From: Struthio camelus
Lineage: Eukaryota; Chordata; Aves; Struthioniformes; Struthionidae
Assembly: GCF_040807025.1 (NCBI RefSeq)
Contig: NC_090956.1
Location: forward strand, 2,406,517-2,470,516
Reading direction: 5' to 3'
DNA: 64,000 nt
Position 1 is the first letter of the stretch. Every line of letters begins with the position of its first letter. The position numbers and the translations under genes are program-made. Shown one piece after another: positions 34,857-46,800 of this stretch. The notes under the pieces are model-generated. The model was given only the letters and a program-made list of their open reading frames with translations. It was not told where the DNA came from and did no database searches.

Positions 34857-37128
34857 TCACTCCAAAGCCCACTCCGCCAACCATTGCTCACACTTGGCTC
34901 GCTGGTCCTCTGCGTCCGTGCTCCCAGCTTTGCTTGGTGCCTCCTCTCCTCCGCTACTAAGCATGGCTTTTTGGCTCTCCTCCTCGTCCCCTTTCTGGAT
35001 CATCTTGTCCTTTAGCTCTTGGATGGTCTCATCCAGCCGGTGAGTGATGTGGTGAGGCACCCAGTTGCTGTCCATGGCGGTCACGAAGGGGTCGGGCGCG
35101 CAGACCTCGATGAGCTCCTTCCCGGTGGGGATACGCAGGTAGTAGGCGTGGAGCATCATCCTGTAGGGACTGCTGTCCTTCTTGTGGCTGTAGGTGAAGT
35201 CCCCCACGATGGGGTGGCCAATGGCGCTGCAGTGAACCCGGAGCTGATGCGTCCTCCCTAGGGGGAAACCAGAAGCAGGGTCATCACAGATAGGGGTTAC
35301 CGCACCACCCAGTTGAGAGCCCTGTGGTACGAGGTGACAATGCACCAAATCGTGTTTGTCCTCGTCAGAGAACGTAAATCCCCATGAGCTGAGTGTGGCT
35401 TTCAGCTCAGCCCTTTCCAGACTTTGCACCACGCAACCACGTTGCAGCCAAGGGCCAGGGCTGCACATGCAGGACAACAGCAGGACCTCCGGCTCCTCTC
35501 TCTGGCATGGCACCTCTTCCTACCAGCTCGAGCGGATGAGCCACGCCTGGCCGAGCAGCAGTGTCAGAGCTAGCCGGCACTGCAGCCCCCAGCTCCTGCT
35601 ACCGCTTCCCGGCGCAGAAATCCTGCTCCATGCTTGCGCAGCCCTGGCCACCAGCTCCCACCTGTCAGCGGCTGCAGCAGCACTTTGGTTACAGGGTCCC
35701 CGCTGTAGGATCCATGTTCAAGAACGATCAGCTCTGACTGGCAAGGCTTGGGATTTTCACAGCCTGGAAGGAGAGCAGGAAGGGGGTCAGTTCACAGGGC
35801 GAATGCTGTTTGGGCAGCCCGTGGCTCAGCTCTGTGGTGCTTACCTTCTGTGCCCTCGATACACATCATGTGGGTCATGCCCTCGGTCATGTTCTTCCCT
35901 ATGGCGTACTGGATCGTCATTCGGCTTTGCTTCACGTGGCCCCTGACCTGAAGGGCGGAGGAGGAGAAACCCGGTTCACTGGACAAATCGAGCCTGATCC
36001 TCACTGCTCAGCCACGCCAGGACATGAAACACACTTGAGCAAGTCGCCATTCAGCCCACTCAGAAGATATGTCCAGAAACAGGAAGATCAGCCTGGACTT
36101 TACATTCAGCTCCCAGAGGCAGTGAACAAACTGCTGCAAAACACCAGGCTGCAGGACAGGTGTCCAGATCTGGACTCCAGCTGTCACTGGGAGCAGCATC
36201 AGGCCGGAAAACTCTGTGGTTTGTAGAGTCCTGCCGGCCTACAACCCACCCGAGCTAACACTCGCAGATCAGACGGGGCCGGCAGCGGCCGCAGCAACCT
36301 ATGACAGAGCAGACCTGGTGGCCAGACTTACCAGGGCAAGATAGGCTTTGGTCACCAGCCGATCCTTGAAACACTTGTAGGCACTTCCTGCCGCAGCTTT
36401 GTTGAGTGCCACGCAGAGGGCCCCGCTGGTGGAGAAGTCAAGCTGGTGGCAAAACCTGTGGAGGAGACGGATGGGGAACATCCTCTGGGGGATTCCTGGC
36501 AGCTGTGGTTTTCTCTTCTTTTCGTACGTGCCCTGCTTTGAGGCAGGGCGCTAAGTTTGGGTGCCTGGCTCTCTTGGATAGTCCAGTTTACCCTGCCTGT
36601 GATAACCCTGAAGCAGAGAAATGCTCCTACGCTGGGAGCACAAGGGACCCCATGCACTGCTCTTCTCGTGACATGGATTTGGGGGAAGTTAGGGGAAGAT
36701 GCCAACCCGGGGCTGTAGCTAGCGAAGGCAGTGGCAGGCACGGCCCAGCTCGGCCTGTGGCCGAGTGCTGGCCCATGTCTCCCCTAGCTCAGCTCCTGTG
36801 TCACTGGTGCCCCGCCAGCACCTCAGACGGTCCGTGCAGCGGTGGCACCCATCGCTGCTCCTACGCAGCGGTGCCCAAAAAGGAGATGTGAGCAGCTGAC
36901 TGAGATCAGCGAAACCAAAGGTCCGTTTAGTCCCGCAGGCACTCACCTGAAGCCGTAATAGGTGTCCGGGTCAGCCAGCTCGGGGAATCGGTACTTTAGC
37001 TGACTTTGCAGGGTCAGCTTCTCGTACCACATCTTGCTGTCGATGCGGATGTCCCAGTGCTTGTTGACCACGATGAAGTCCGGGCTCTGGTACAGGATGG
37101 ACAGGTTATCAATGGTGCCCGGCTCCAT
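34857..37128 (-). CDS. RPUSD1: RNA pseudouridylate synthase domain-containing protein 1, 5 exons
   Basis: An RluA-family enzyme that isomerises uridine to pseudouridine in RNA. Exons: 37128-36947, 36455-36332, 35947-35845, 35763-35662, 35257-34857. They join to 303 residues, close to my recollection of about 312 for human RPUSD1. The catalytic motif of the family is seen as HQLDFSTSG with Asp at residue 67, preceded by YYGFRFC. The second signature, GRTHQLRVH, lies at residues 171-179. The start ATG has a good context (cgccATGG). The C-terminal 80 residues are charged, rich in Glu, Lys and Gln, and look disordered. It is divergent from CHTF18, with 741 bp between the two start codons. Confidence 0.97.
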
Positions 37129-37537
37129 GGCGAGCCCTGCGGGGAACAGCCACAAATCAAAGCGAGCTGGGCTGCAAGACCTGCGTGCCGCAGCTGGTTC
37201 ATCCATCACCGCTGTGAGAAAGCGACCTCCACGTTTGCCTCAGCAGGCGCCCGAGAAGGGGACGCGAGCGAAACGGACTCAAGCCACCCGCCGCGAGCAA
37301 GGCAAGAAGCAAGGCGAGGGGGGATCGATCGGGGCGTCACGGCAGGTGACGGAAAGGGACCTGGGTGCTGAGAGGTAGTGCCACGGCCACCCGGCTGTCA
37401 CGCCGTGCCAGCACCGGGGCGATGTGACTCGCCGCCCCCAGGCCCGTGCGCGGTGCCAGCGGGGTCGGGCCCGGCCGCGCCCCGCCGGGGCCCAGCGGCG
37501 CCCGGACCCGATCCGCCCTCCCCGCCATTGCCAGAGC

Positions 37538-37567
37538 CACCGGCACCGGCACCGGCACCGGCACCGG
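37538..37567 (+). repeat. Five tandem CACCGG hexamers
   Basis: Five perfect head-to-tail copies of the hexanucleotide CACCGG, followed by a broken sixth, inside the shared RPUSD1/CHTF18 promoter. The array is a GC-rich microsatellite. Confidence 0.9.
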
Positions 37568-37720
37568 CACCAGCCCCCGCCCGGCCTCCTGCCCTCCCGC
37601 CGCACCCCCGCCGACCTGCAGCTCCTGCCCCCGGGGCCGGGGCCGGGGCCGGGCCGGGCCGCGGCGGCGGCGGCGAGCGGCTACATTGTATCCACCAGCG
37701 GCGCCAGGCCCCGGCCGGGC

Positions 37721-37794
37721 GCGCGTCGCAGCCAATCAGCGCCGCCGCCGCCCCGGCCCAGGGCGCGTCGCAGCCAATCAGCGCCGCCGCCGCC
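37721..37794 (+). repeat. Duplicated 42-bp-spaced CCAAT unit
   Basis: A 32-bp sequence (37721-37752) recurs exactly at 37763-37794. Each copy reads gcgcgtcgca, then gccaatcagc, then four GCC triplets. The spacer is only 10 bp, so the period is 42 bp, or about four helical turns. Each copy carries one CCAAT box, placing two potential NF-Y sites on the same face of the DNA just upstream of CHTF18. Confidence 0.9.
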
Positions 37795-37869
37795 GAGGCG
37801 CGAGCGGCGGCCGGAAGCGCGGCGCGGGCGGCGGGCGGGGGAGCCGGGTGCGCGGCGCGGCGCGGCCCC

Positions 37870-40800
37870 ATGGAGGACCCCGACGGGGGCCCCGGGGAGG
37901 ACCCCGAGGAGGACTTCTACGAGCGCTTCGCGGCCGAGCTGGAGGTGCTGGCCGAGCTGGAAGGTGGGCGCGCGCGGGAGGAGCTGGGGCGCCCGTGCCC
38001 CGTCGCTGCCGCCTGCCGAGGGCAAAGGCTTCACGTGAAATCTCTTCCAGATCCTCCCTCCCCGCCTGCGGCCCCCAAAACCTCCCAGTTCCGCCGCAGA
38101 AAGCAGACGCTGGAGGAAGCCGCCGCGACGGGAGACGCGACCGGGGACTCGGCTGCCCCGAGCCCCCGAGCCCACCGGGAAGGGGCTCGTCACCCCCCGG
38201 GCGCCAACCTCAAGAAGAGGGAGCTGGGCAGCCCCCGGCGCCCGGCGGGGCCAGAGGTGTCCCCGGGGGGGCAGCCGCCCCCGTCGCCCTCTGCAGCACT
38301 CAGTAGGTTTGGCTAAACTCCTGCGTTGGCAGCGGCCGCGCGTGCACCCTCGGCGGGTCCCGCTGCGGTGCCTGGGCCTCTCGGGCCTCCGCTCCCTCTT
38401 GCAGGGCAGCAGCAGTCCTTGGCCGGTGGTCTCATGGCCGGGGTGACCCGTGTTGTCCCTGGGTGTTGAAGCTCCTCCTGAGCCCCGGCTCCTCCCTGAG
38501 CCCTTTCCGATGCTCATCTCAAGGGTGGATGGAGGCGTAGCCCAGTGAGCTTTCACTGTAACTTTCATGCATTGGTCAAGGTTGCTTCTCTTCTCTTCCT
38601 TTTTGCCCCTCGCAGCTCCGAAGCCAAAGCGGCAGCGACTGGAAGCTGTTAAGAAGCTGGACTTTGGTGTAGATGATGAGTTGGTTCCTGAGTTCCCCCA
38701 GGATGCTGTTACCCTGCCACCCTACCCAGCGGCACCTGCTGCCCCACAGAGTGCCAGGTTAGCCAGCCCCAGGCATCTTCTCCTGCTTTTGTGTAGAGTT
38801 ATGTTAAATCTGGGAACTGTATTAATGCTATGAACTGTGTTACCGCTGGAAACCGCAGGGCTATCGAATCTCCGCCTGGGTCGGAAGGGAAAGGGGCTGG
38901 GTGGTGGTACGGGCTCGCTGTGTTTCTGTTCGCAGCGCCAGCTGGACATGCCACGTTCGCTGAAGGGAGGTGTGGGGCCAGGGCACCTGCAGCGGTGTTC
39001 CTGGGAGTGTGCACCTGCACTTGTCCTGGGCACACGGGTGCCTGCCTTCAGGAGTAGTAGATGTTGCCTGAAAGCCTGTGTTGCGGAGGAGAGAGGACGT
39101 GGGCTGCTGCAGTCATGGCTGAGGGACCTGAGGAGCTGGAGCACTAGCACAGCTAGCGGGACATCATGAGCGAGTCCAAGCGTCTGTAGGTCTTGTTCCT
39201 GCAAGCGTGGCCCTGAGAGATGCCCTGCTCTGTCACTTGAGTTTCAGTGAGGTTCAGATCTGAGCTTGTGAGCGCCTCAGGGAGGCGCTGCTCAAGCTGT
39301 GCTGGCCGGTTGGGCCGAGGAGGCTGGAGGGAGTTGAAAGGGACAGGGATTGAGCAGTTCCCATCCGGAAGCGTTCTGGGTTTGCTAGAGGAGTGCTCTA
39401 GTGTAGGCTTTGAGTGGTGCCAGCCCTGTATACCCAGAGCACCTATACCGCAGCACCTATGCTTCGATAGGTGATGGTGGATAAACTAACTGTGCGCAGG
39501 CAGCGTGTTTAAGTTAAAGCACGGGGATATGTTCATTCAGAATAAAGTAGCATGTTTTTCCCAGCAGTCTAATCCCCCAGGGTTTTGAGGGAAATCCTCC
39601 TATGGTTAAGCTACAGAGAATTAAGGCTGCTTTATTTCTGAATGCAGATGCCCGCATGGGAGTTTAATGTGTTTCCATTTGTGACCTATTAACCTTCTAC
39701 CTTCAGCTGCTTCCTTTTTGTTTCCCTGAGTGGTGTTGGGTAGACCAAGGCCTGCAAGATGCTGCTGCTGCTGAAATGGCTCCCTACTGAATTTCTTCCT
39801 TAGGGTGGGGACTGCAGTGCTCTTTCTCTTGCCTCTCTCTAAAGGGGCCTGATGTTCTCAAGCTTGGACCACCTGGGAATGAGTGACATGGTTCCTCTTC
39901 AAACCACGCCACCCTCCGAGAAGAATCCAAAGAGAGTTCTCAAGCGCCCACCTGTCCTGGAGGACTACGTCAACGTGACGTCCACTGAGGGCACCAGGGT
40001 CTTTCTGGTTCTGAAGGAAGAACGCTCCAGGACTGGGGTGGAGGTAAGAGGGGTTGAGGGCTGCGCTTGTTTAGATTAGCTGCGTCGGTGAGCTCTGGTT
40101 CAGGGGTGCATCTTTAATGAGGTGTGAAACGTGTGTCTGCGCCATACATCGATGTGAACGTATGTGTGCCATTTGCAGCTTCCCGACTCCCTGGGCTGGA
40201 ACGCGCACAGGCCGCTTCACTTGCTGGGGGTACCTTTCTCCTACCTGAAGGAACAAGTGAACGAAGAGGTACTGCAACTTATCCCTACCTTCAAGGCTTT
40301 CTCTGCTAGTCCTTGAATAAACTCCTTGGGACTGCAGGAACTGCTTCCCCCACCGGGGAGGTTGGGGGAACCTTCCCCGCAGGGAAGTGTCGATTCTCAA
40401 ATCCCTGCTCGCTGGCCAGCTGTGGGTTGGTGGAGCGTCTCTGATCTCCCTCTCGCCCTGTTTATGTTCAAGCGTCGAAGGCACGTTCTGGAGGCCTCGC
40501 AGCAGCTGACAGAGATCATAAACAGGTAAGTTGTTGGGCAGTTCTTGTCCTTGCTGCGCTCTCGGATGTGGCTCCTGGGGGGATCCAGGAGTGGAGGTTT
40601 CCTGCTGGGACCCCAGCCACAAAGTGCCTGTGAGCATAGGATGAGCCTCTTGGCAGTCAGCACCCGCAGCTTGAGGAGCTAGGTTTTAATTCCCAGCTCT
40701 GCCCTTGCTGCCTGTGTGGTTTGGGGCAGGTCGTTATAAAACGAAGATAATTCTTTCGCCAGTCTTTGACAGGCACCTTGTTCATCTGGTGCCCGTCTTT

Positions 40801-43800
40801 TACTTTGGGAGCGTGCAGTTCCTAACACTGCACAGTCCTTATCTTGGAGCATCCCTCTAAGGACTTCTTCAATAGAAAGAGTAAATGGGAATATTTATAT
40901 GCAGCACCGTGGTCAATCCTCTGTCAAGAGCAGTAGCTTTGCAACTGCATTGCTCTGGGTGCTGAGAAGGTGTGAGCCGGAGGAATGGAAATTGTGAGCG
41001 TGGGAATAGCTCTCTTCAGCACTGTGTCCTTTAAGTGCTGTGCAGTGTAAGTAACGGGGTCATAGGACTGAGCAGGATGAGGGTTCTGTACTGTTGCTAT
41101 CACTTGGGAAGATGTGGATTGATTTTTGCCGCACTGTAACCAATGCGGTGTTCGGTGGAAGGGATGGTGCACTGCGGAGCTCTGCTCTGAGCCTTTCCCT
41201 TCGCTTATGACTCTTGCAGCTGCCTTGAGAGCCAGGACAGTGATGAGACCCCGAAGCCTAGCGAGGATGCGGAGATGGCGGATGACGAGGAGGAGTCTGC
41301 TTTGCATTGCCTCTGGGTGGACAGGTTTACTCCCCGGCGCTACACGGAGTTGCTCAGTGATGATGTGAGATGCCAGTATAAGCGGGGTTTGGGTGGGTTT
41401 AACGTTTTTATAACTGTTCTTTAATGGTGTGGCGTGTAGGTTTTACCAGCAGCATGTGCTAGTGTGGCTTTTGGAAATGCTGGCTGGGGGACTCTGCTTG
41501 TGTTAGACCGCCACGTAGGTGGTCGGGGGCAGCTTTTGCTTCAGAGAGCTCGCAGCAGTGGTTTTTCAGCTGTCGTCTGCAGACCCTTAGGCTAAAGGGT
41601 CTATAAAAGATAACCAAGACAAGCAAGACTATTGGACAGACTTGAGCCAGCTAACCTGTATTGGAAAATGTGTAGGAAACTGGAATTGCAAATTGGGAAA
41701 GGCTGCAAACCACTGGATTGAGCTGAGGCATACGAGGGAGATGGTGGGACTTGTTCTTGGTCCCACTAGGGGATGCTGGCTGAGCCAGGAAGGGAAGCTG
41801 CATTCCCAGTTTCTGGCCCAGCCTGTCACACAGTGATACGTCATGGAAACCCAGCCAGCCTCTCGCGTGGAGGGCGGAAGGTGACAAGCGCTTGAGGTCT
41901 GTCTGGGCAGACGTGTTGCCTGTTGCCTCCTCCAGGCTGGCATCTGAGCAGCTCAGCTCGTTCTTATGCATGCAACACAGCTTTTTAGGCCACAAAGGGG
42001 AGGCCTTTCACTCTCCTCAGCTGGATGCTTCTGAGATTAAATGCCGATTGCTTTCTTTCATGTCTGACATTCAGTACACAAACCGCTGCCTTCTGAAGTG
42101 GCTCAAGCTCTGGGACACGGTGGTGTTCGGGAAGGAGAAACTTGTGAAGAAAGCGAAGCCCAGCGCTGAGGCTCCTCCTGTGTCCAAACAGCCCAAGGAG
42201 CAGCAGAATAAGTGGAAAAGTAAGGCCCAGCTCACAGAGGAGATTCTGGAGGCTGAACTGGACCAGCACAAGAGACCCAAGTACAAGGTGAGCGGGACAG
42301 GATGCAGCTGTGAAGGGTCTTTCCTCTCCTGTCCCCCTAATCCCACCACCATGCTGGGGAGCAGAGTCTTTCCTTTCAGCACAAATCCAGGAGAAATTGG
42401 ATTCCTTCTTTCTCCTTTAGCAGATGTGATGTTTTTCTCCTTTCCTTTTCTGTTTCAGCTTAAATAACATGGTAGCAGGGGGAGGGGAACAGATTTCAAG
42501 AGAAGTTTTCCAGCAAAACTTAGGCAGATTAAATTGACTGGTTGAGGAAAGATGTACCCTTTTAGGGAGAGGTTAGTCTTGACTTTAATTGTTCTGGGCA
42601 GGTGTGACATGTCTTTGAGCAAGAAGTTCTGCATCCAGGAAAGAGCAGTGATGATGAGGCAGTAAAGGGACCTCAGCTGACACATCCAGGCCGTTTTACC
42701 AGCTTTAACCTGACAACAAAAGGATATGAAAAAGAGGAAACAAAACTAGATACTAACAGTTTTGCTTCTCCAGGGTATAGCCTTTTCCATCTGCTGCCCT
42801 GCAAACTTAAACGAATCCTCACGTGCGTGAGAGAGACAGCTACCAGCTGGGGTGACTCTGTCCCCTCTGAGAGTTTGTTATAATTCCCTTCTTGCAGCTT
42901 CTTGTCCCTTTTCCCAGCATGTCCACAAACACGGCAATCGGTGCAGCGGCTTGCAGGGGCTGAAGGTGGAGCTGTTTGCAGGCTGTAGAGCCTGGCCCCC
43001 TTATATCGCAGGCGCGGTGGGTGCTGGATAAGCCTGTGCCTTGCTGCGTGCGTGGCTGATGTCACCCTCTCTGCAGGCAGCGCTGCTGTGCGGCCCGCCT
43101 GGTCTAGGAAAGACCACGCTGGCCCATGTCATCGCGAAGCACGCGGGGTACAACGTGGTTGAAATGAACGCCAGGTGAGTCTGTGCGGGCTGCCCAGCCC
43201 TGTTCCATCCAAAATGCCAATGGGAAAGGCGCCGTACAGGAGCAACCCAGTGTGTTTTTTTTGTTGCAGTGATGACCGCAGCCCAGAGGCTTTCAAAACC
43301 CGCATCGAAGCTGCCACGCAGATGAAGTCAGTGCTAGGCGCCAACGAGAAGCCCAACTGTCTGATCATCGATGAGATCGATGGCGCACCCACCGTAAGTC
43401 CTTGCCGGCTGCCTGCATCAGGCTGCCTTTGCGCTTGCCTCTGGGTTATCGCCTCGTGTCCACAGCTGCTCCCCTGGCTGCGACCCTGCTCGGTTTCTAC
43501 CAACTGTTTCTTGTCTCCCTACACAGCAAGCATTAATTTCTTTTTTTTCCTCATAACTTTTCCCAAGGCATCTGTCAATGTGCTGCTGAATATCCTCAAC
43601 CGTAAGGAGGTGGAGGCTGAGGCAGTGCCCGGAGTAGGCCGGAGGAGAAGGAGGGAAGGTGGCCTGCTGCTCAGACCCATCATCTGCATCTGCAATGACC
43701 AGTTAGTATTGCTTGCCCATCTGGGTCAGAAAATGGGGAGAGAGCGAGAGGTGGAACCAGCCCAGGCTCCCTGGGTAGGTGGCCGCAGTGGTGCTAGTGG

Positions 43801-46800
43801 GGAGGAGTAGTGTTGCCTTCAGCCTTGCAGGAAAGGGCACCCTCCGCCAAAGCCTCCCCTCACTGAGCTGGTTGGTGCTGGACCTCGGATCAGAAATGCC
43901 TTCCGAAGAGTAAAACTGCAACACGTTCAGCTTTTCTTAAACTCATCAGGTTTTTTGTCTGCTGGTGTGATTTCTTCTCAGGTTTCAACATATGAGAGCG
44001 TTTGTGCATGCAAACGCACAATTTTGTGTAGCTAGCTATTAAATAATGCACTTTTCCTTTTTAATGACTGGATTTCCTCTTCTGTTAGGGTTGCTCAGAG
44101 ATCCCTGTGTTTCCCTTTGCCAGATACGTCCCATCTCTCAGGCAGCTGCGGCAGCAGTCGTTCCTGTTAAACTTCCCGCAGACGGCCCCGTCCCGGCTGG
44201 CCCAGCGGCTTTCGGAGGTACGGCTGGGCGCTGGGCTTTGCCCGGGAGTCGCGTTGCAGCTGGCAAGTGGACAAGCGGACGGGAGCGGGTCTGAGGAAGT
44301 CCTTCTCTTTTAGATTGCCCTCAGGCAGGGCATGAAGGCAGACACAGGAGCCCTCCTGGCTTTGTGCGAGAAGACTGAGAACGACATCCGCTCGTGCATA
44401 AACACCTTGCAGGTAGGGCAGAAACCCCTTCGCTTGCAGTGGGAAGGAAGCTCAATTCCCCTACGAAGCGAGGAAGGATGCGGTGCCTTTGTCTCGTGTT
44501 TTTCTTAGTGCCAGATAACTGTTGTCGGCATCCCCCTTCTCCCTTTGTCCGTTTCCTTCCTGGAGTTTCCCCCTTCGCAGAGCCCAACACCTTCTTGTGT
44601 TGCAGTTCCTGCATGGCCGAGGCCAGAAGGAGCTAAGTGTGCAGATGGTGCAGACGATGAAGATAGGCATGAAGGACCAAAACAAAGGGCTCTTCTCCAT
44701 TTGGCAAGAGATTTTCCAGCTCCCAAAGGTTCAAAGGTAATAACCAGGGGAATTTATTAGGTCACTAGCATGTGCAGAAGCTTAGGAAACGGTCTGTTTG
44801 GTGCATGCTGCTTTGTGGTTTCGCGTAATCTCCTTGCAGGGTGTATGGTGGGGAGACCTGAACCGTCCCTGGGCAGACGATCTGTCCTGCAGCAGAACGG
44901 GCTTTGTTTAAGCAGATTTGTGTGTTCCAGATTCGCTTTGGATGCTCTTTTTAGTGCCCAGTAGTTTAACATCAAACCAGACTGAAGACAGTATTTAAAT
45001 GGTCCAATTATTCCTTGCTGACCCATTTAGCACTGGCCCGCCCCATTTTTGTAAGGGCTCGTTGCTCAGCTGTGCGTCCTGAGCACCCTCCTGTCTGGTC
45101 TCCCCAGGCACAGGATAGGAATGGACCCCGCCTTGCCGAACCAGCTCCTTGGGGGCGACGACGGCCTGCTGCACCTTGGGGTGAAGGCTGGCTTCACGGC
45201 CTCGCACAGGTTTCACCGCATCCTTCACCTCGCCGTCACCACCGGGGAGCATGAGAAGCTCACCCAGGTAAAGCAGCTCGACCGCGAAAGCCAGGTGCCT
45301 CCCCTGCCGCGCCATGCGGAGCACACGGATCCTGGGTGTCGTGGCTGGTCGGTAGCTCAGAAACCCCTCCCTGCCGTAGCCTGCAAGCATGCAGGCTGCT
45401 AGTCGATGCTCCATGCTAGTTCTGGGTAGAGTATTGAGTTGATAGGCAGTGCTGGAGGTGAATTTAGTGGGATGCTTAACATCCCAGCTCTGAAGGGCTA
45501 GGCTGCCTGGCCCAGAGCTACTGGTGACAGCGTTTCTGTGCAATCCCTTGCAGGGCCTGTACGACAACTTCCTCAACATGAAGCTGAGGGACTCTAGTTT
45601 CAGCTCGGTGTGCCTGGCCCTGGAGTGGCTGGGCTTCTCCGATGTGCTCAGCAGGGTTGTGCTGCATGGGCAGAGCTTCCAGCTGATGAGGTACCTGCCT
45701 TTCCTGCCTGTGGCTTTCCACCTTCTCTTCGCAGCCTCCAGCATCCCCCGGCTGGCGTATCCCAACAGCCAGCACGAGGCGAGTAATGGGAGGGCCGGAG
45801 GGCGCCTGGCTCCAGCCCTGCCGCCCATGGAGGTGGCTGGCGGTGGCCGTGTTTGCCGCACGGTTGCTGAAGTGTTTCTCTCGCCCCAGGCCCTGGCCAA
45901 GCTGAACCACGTGCAGAACCTCATCATGTCCATGGTCTCGGGGATAACGCCTGGCGCCCGGAGCCGTGCCGGGCAGCAGGCTCTCGTCTTGGAGGTGCTC
46001 TGTTTGCTCTTGGATATCATCGCCCCGAAGCTCCGGCCGGTGAGGCACCCAGCAGCCCTGTATGCTCTCTCCTCCGGCTCCCAGCGCTTCTCCTGTGCAG
46101 CACCTCACTGAAGCATGTGGCTGCGTTTGACGGTGCATTTACCCTTTTGGCCAATGGAAGGGACTTTCCCAGCTCCGCAAAGTACATGGTGTCCCTAATA
46201 GGAAACTAATCTTTTTCTCTCTGGTCTGATCCTCATGGGTATTAATTGTCCTTTCTTGTATCAAGGAAAAATATCTGCCTCAAGTTATTTTACAGATTAA
46301 TTGCGCTCTCCCCTTACTTAACCTCCCTGCCGTTCCCTGAAGAGCTCCGCTCTCCTCCCAGGTGAACATGCAGCTGTACAGCCTCAAGGAGAAGCAGCAG
46401 CTCACAGACCTCATCAACACCATGCTGGCCTACAACCTCACCTACCACCAGGAGCGCACGCCCGAGGGCCAGTATGTCTACAAGCTCGACCCGTAAGTCG
46501 AATGCTGCGATGTGAAACACCGCTGGTATAAATCTGTCACCTTAATAATCTGCGGGCAGTTTGGTGGAAATAAAAGGGGCTACCTTGGACAGGGCTGGAC
46601 AACGCAGGGTGTTGACTGAAATAGGACTTGGTGGATGCTTAAAAGGGCAGACAGAAGACGATTGGGTTGAAAATAGTAAATAAGAGAAATGAAAGCATTC
46701 AGGGAGATATTGGAGCCTGAAGGCATCGGGGCATTGGCTTGATTTCCTACAGCAGAGGTTAAAGGTTTCTCTGGGGAGGTCCAAGTTAGCTCCAGGGAGT

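Larger units (their letters stand above)
37129..37869. promoter_or_regulatory. Bidirectional CpG-rich promoter of RPUSD1 and CHTF18
   Basis: The two start codons are 741 bp apart on opposite strands. The interval becomes very GC- and CpG-rich from about 37370. I see no TATA box near either start. It contains two CCAAT boxes in gccaatcag context (37731-37739 and 37773-37781), consistent with NF-Y sites, and a short CACCGG array. A shared CpG-island promoter is the natural reading; the 5' UTR boundaries cannot be placed from sequence alone. Confidence 0.8.

Noticed and set aside
37378-38316. Plus-strand open frames of 286-312 codons through the CHTF18 promoter and first exons
   Set aside because: They read through a CpG island, simple repeats and an intron. 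The true CHTF18 start at 37870 gives the conserved ELEVLAELE segment, after which exon 1 splices.
44995-46020. Minus-strand open frame of 341 codons
   Set aside because: It lies antisense to CHTF18 exons 15-17, whose plus-strand translation matches the CTF18 family and has proper splice sites. The minus frame has no family resemblance and reflects GC-rich codon bias.
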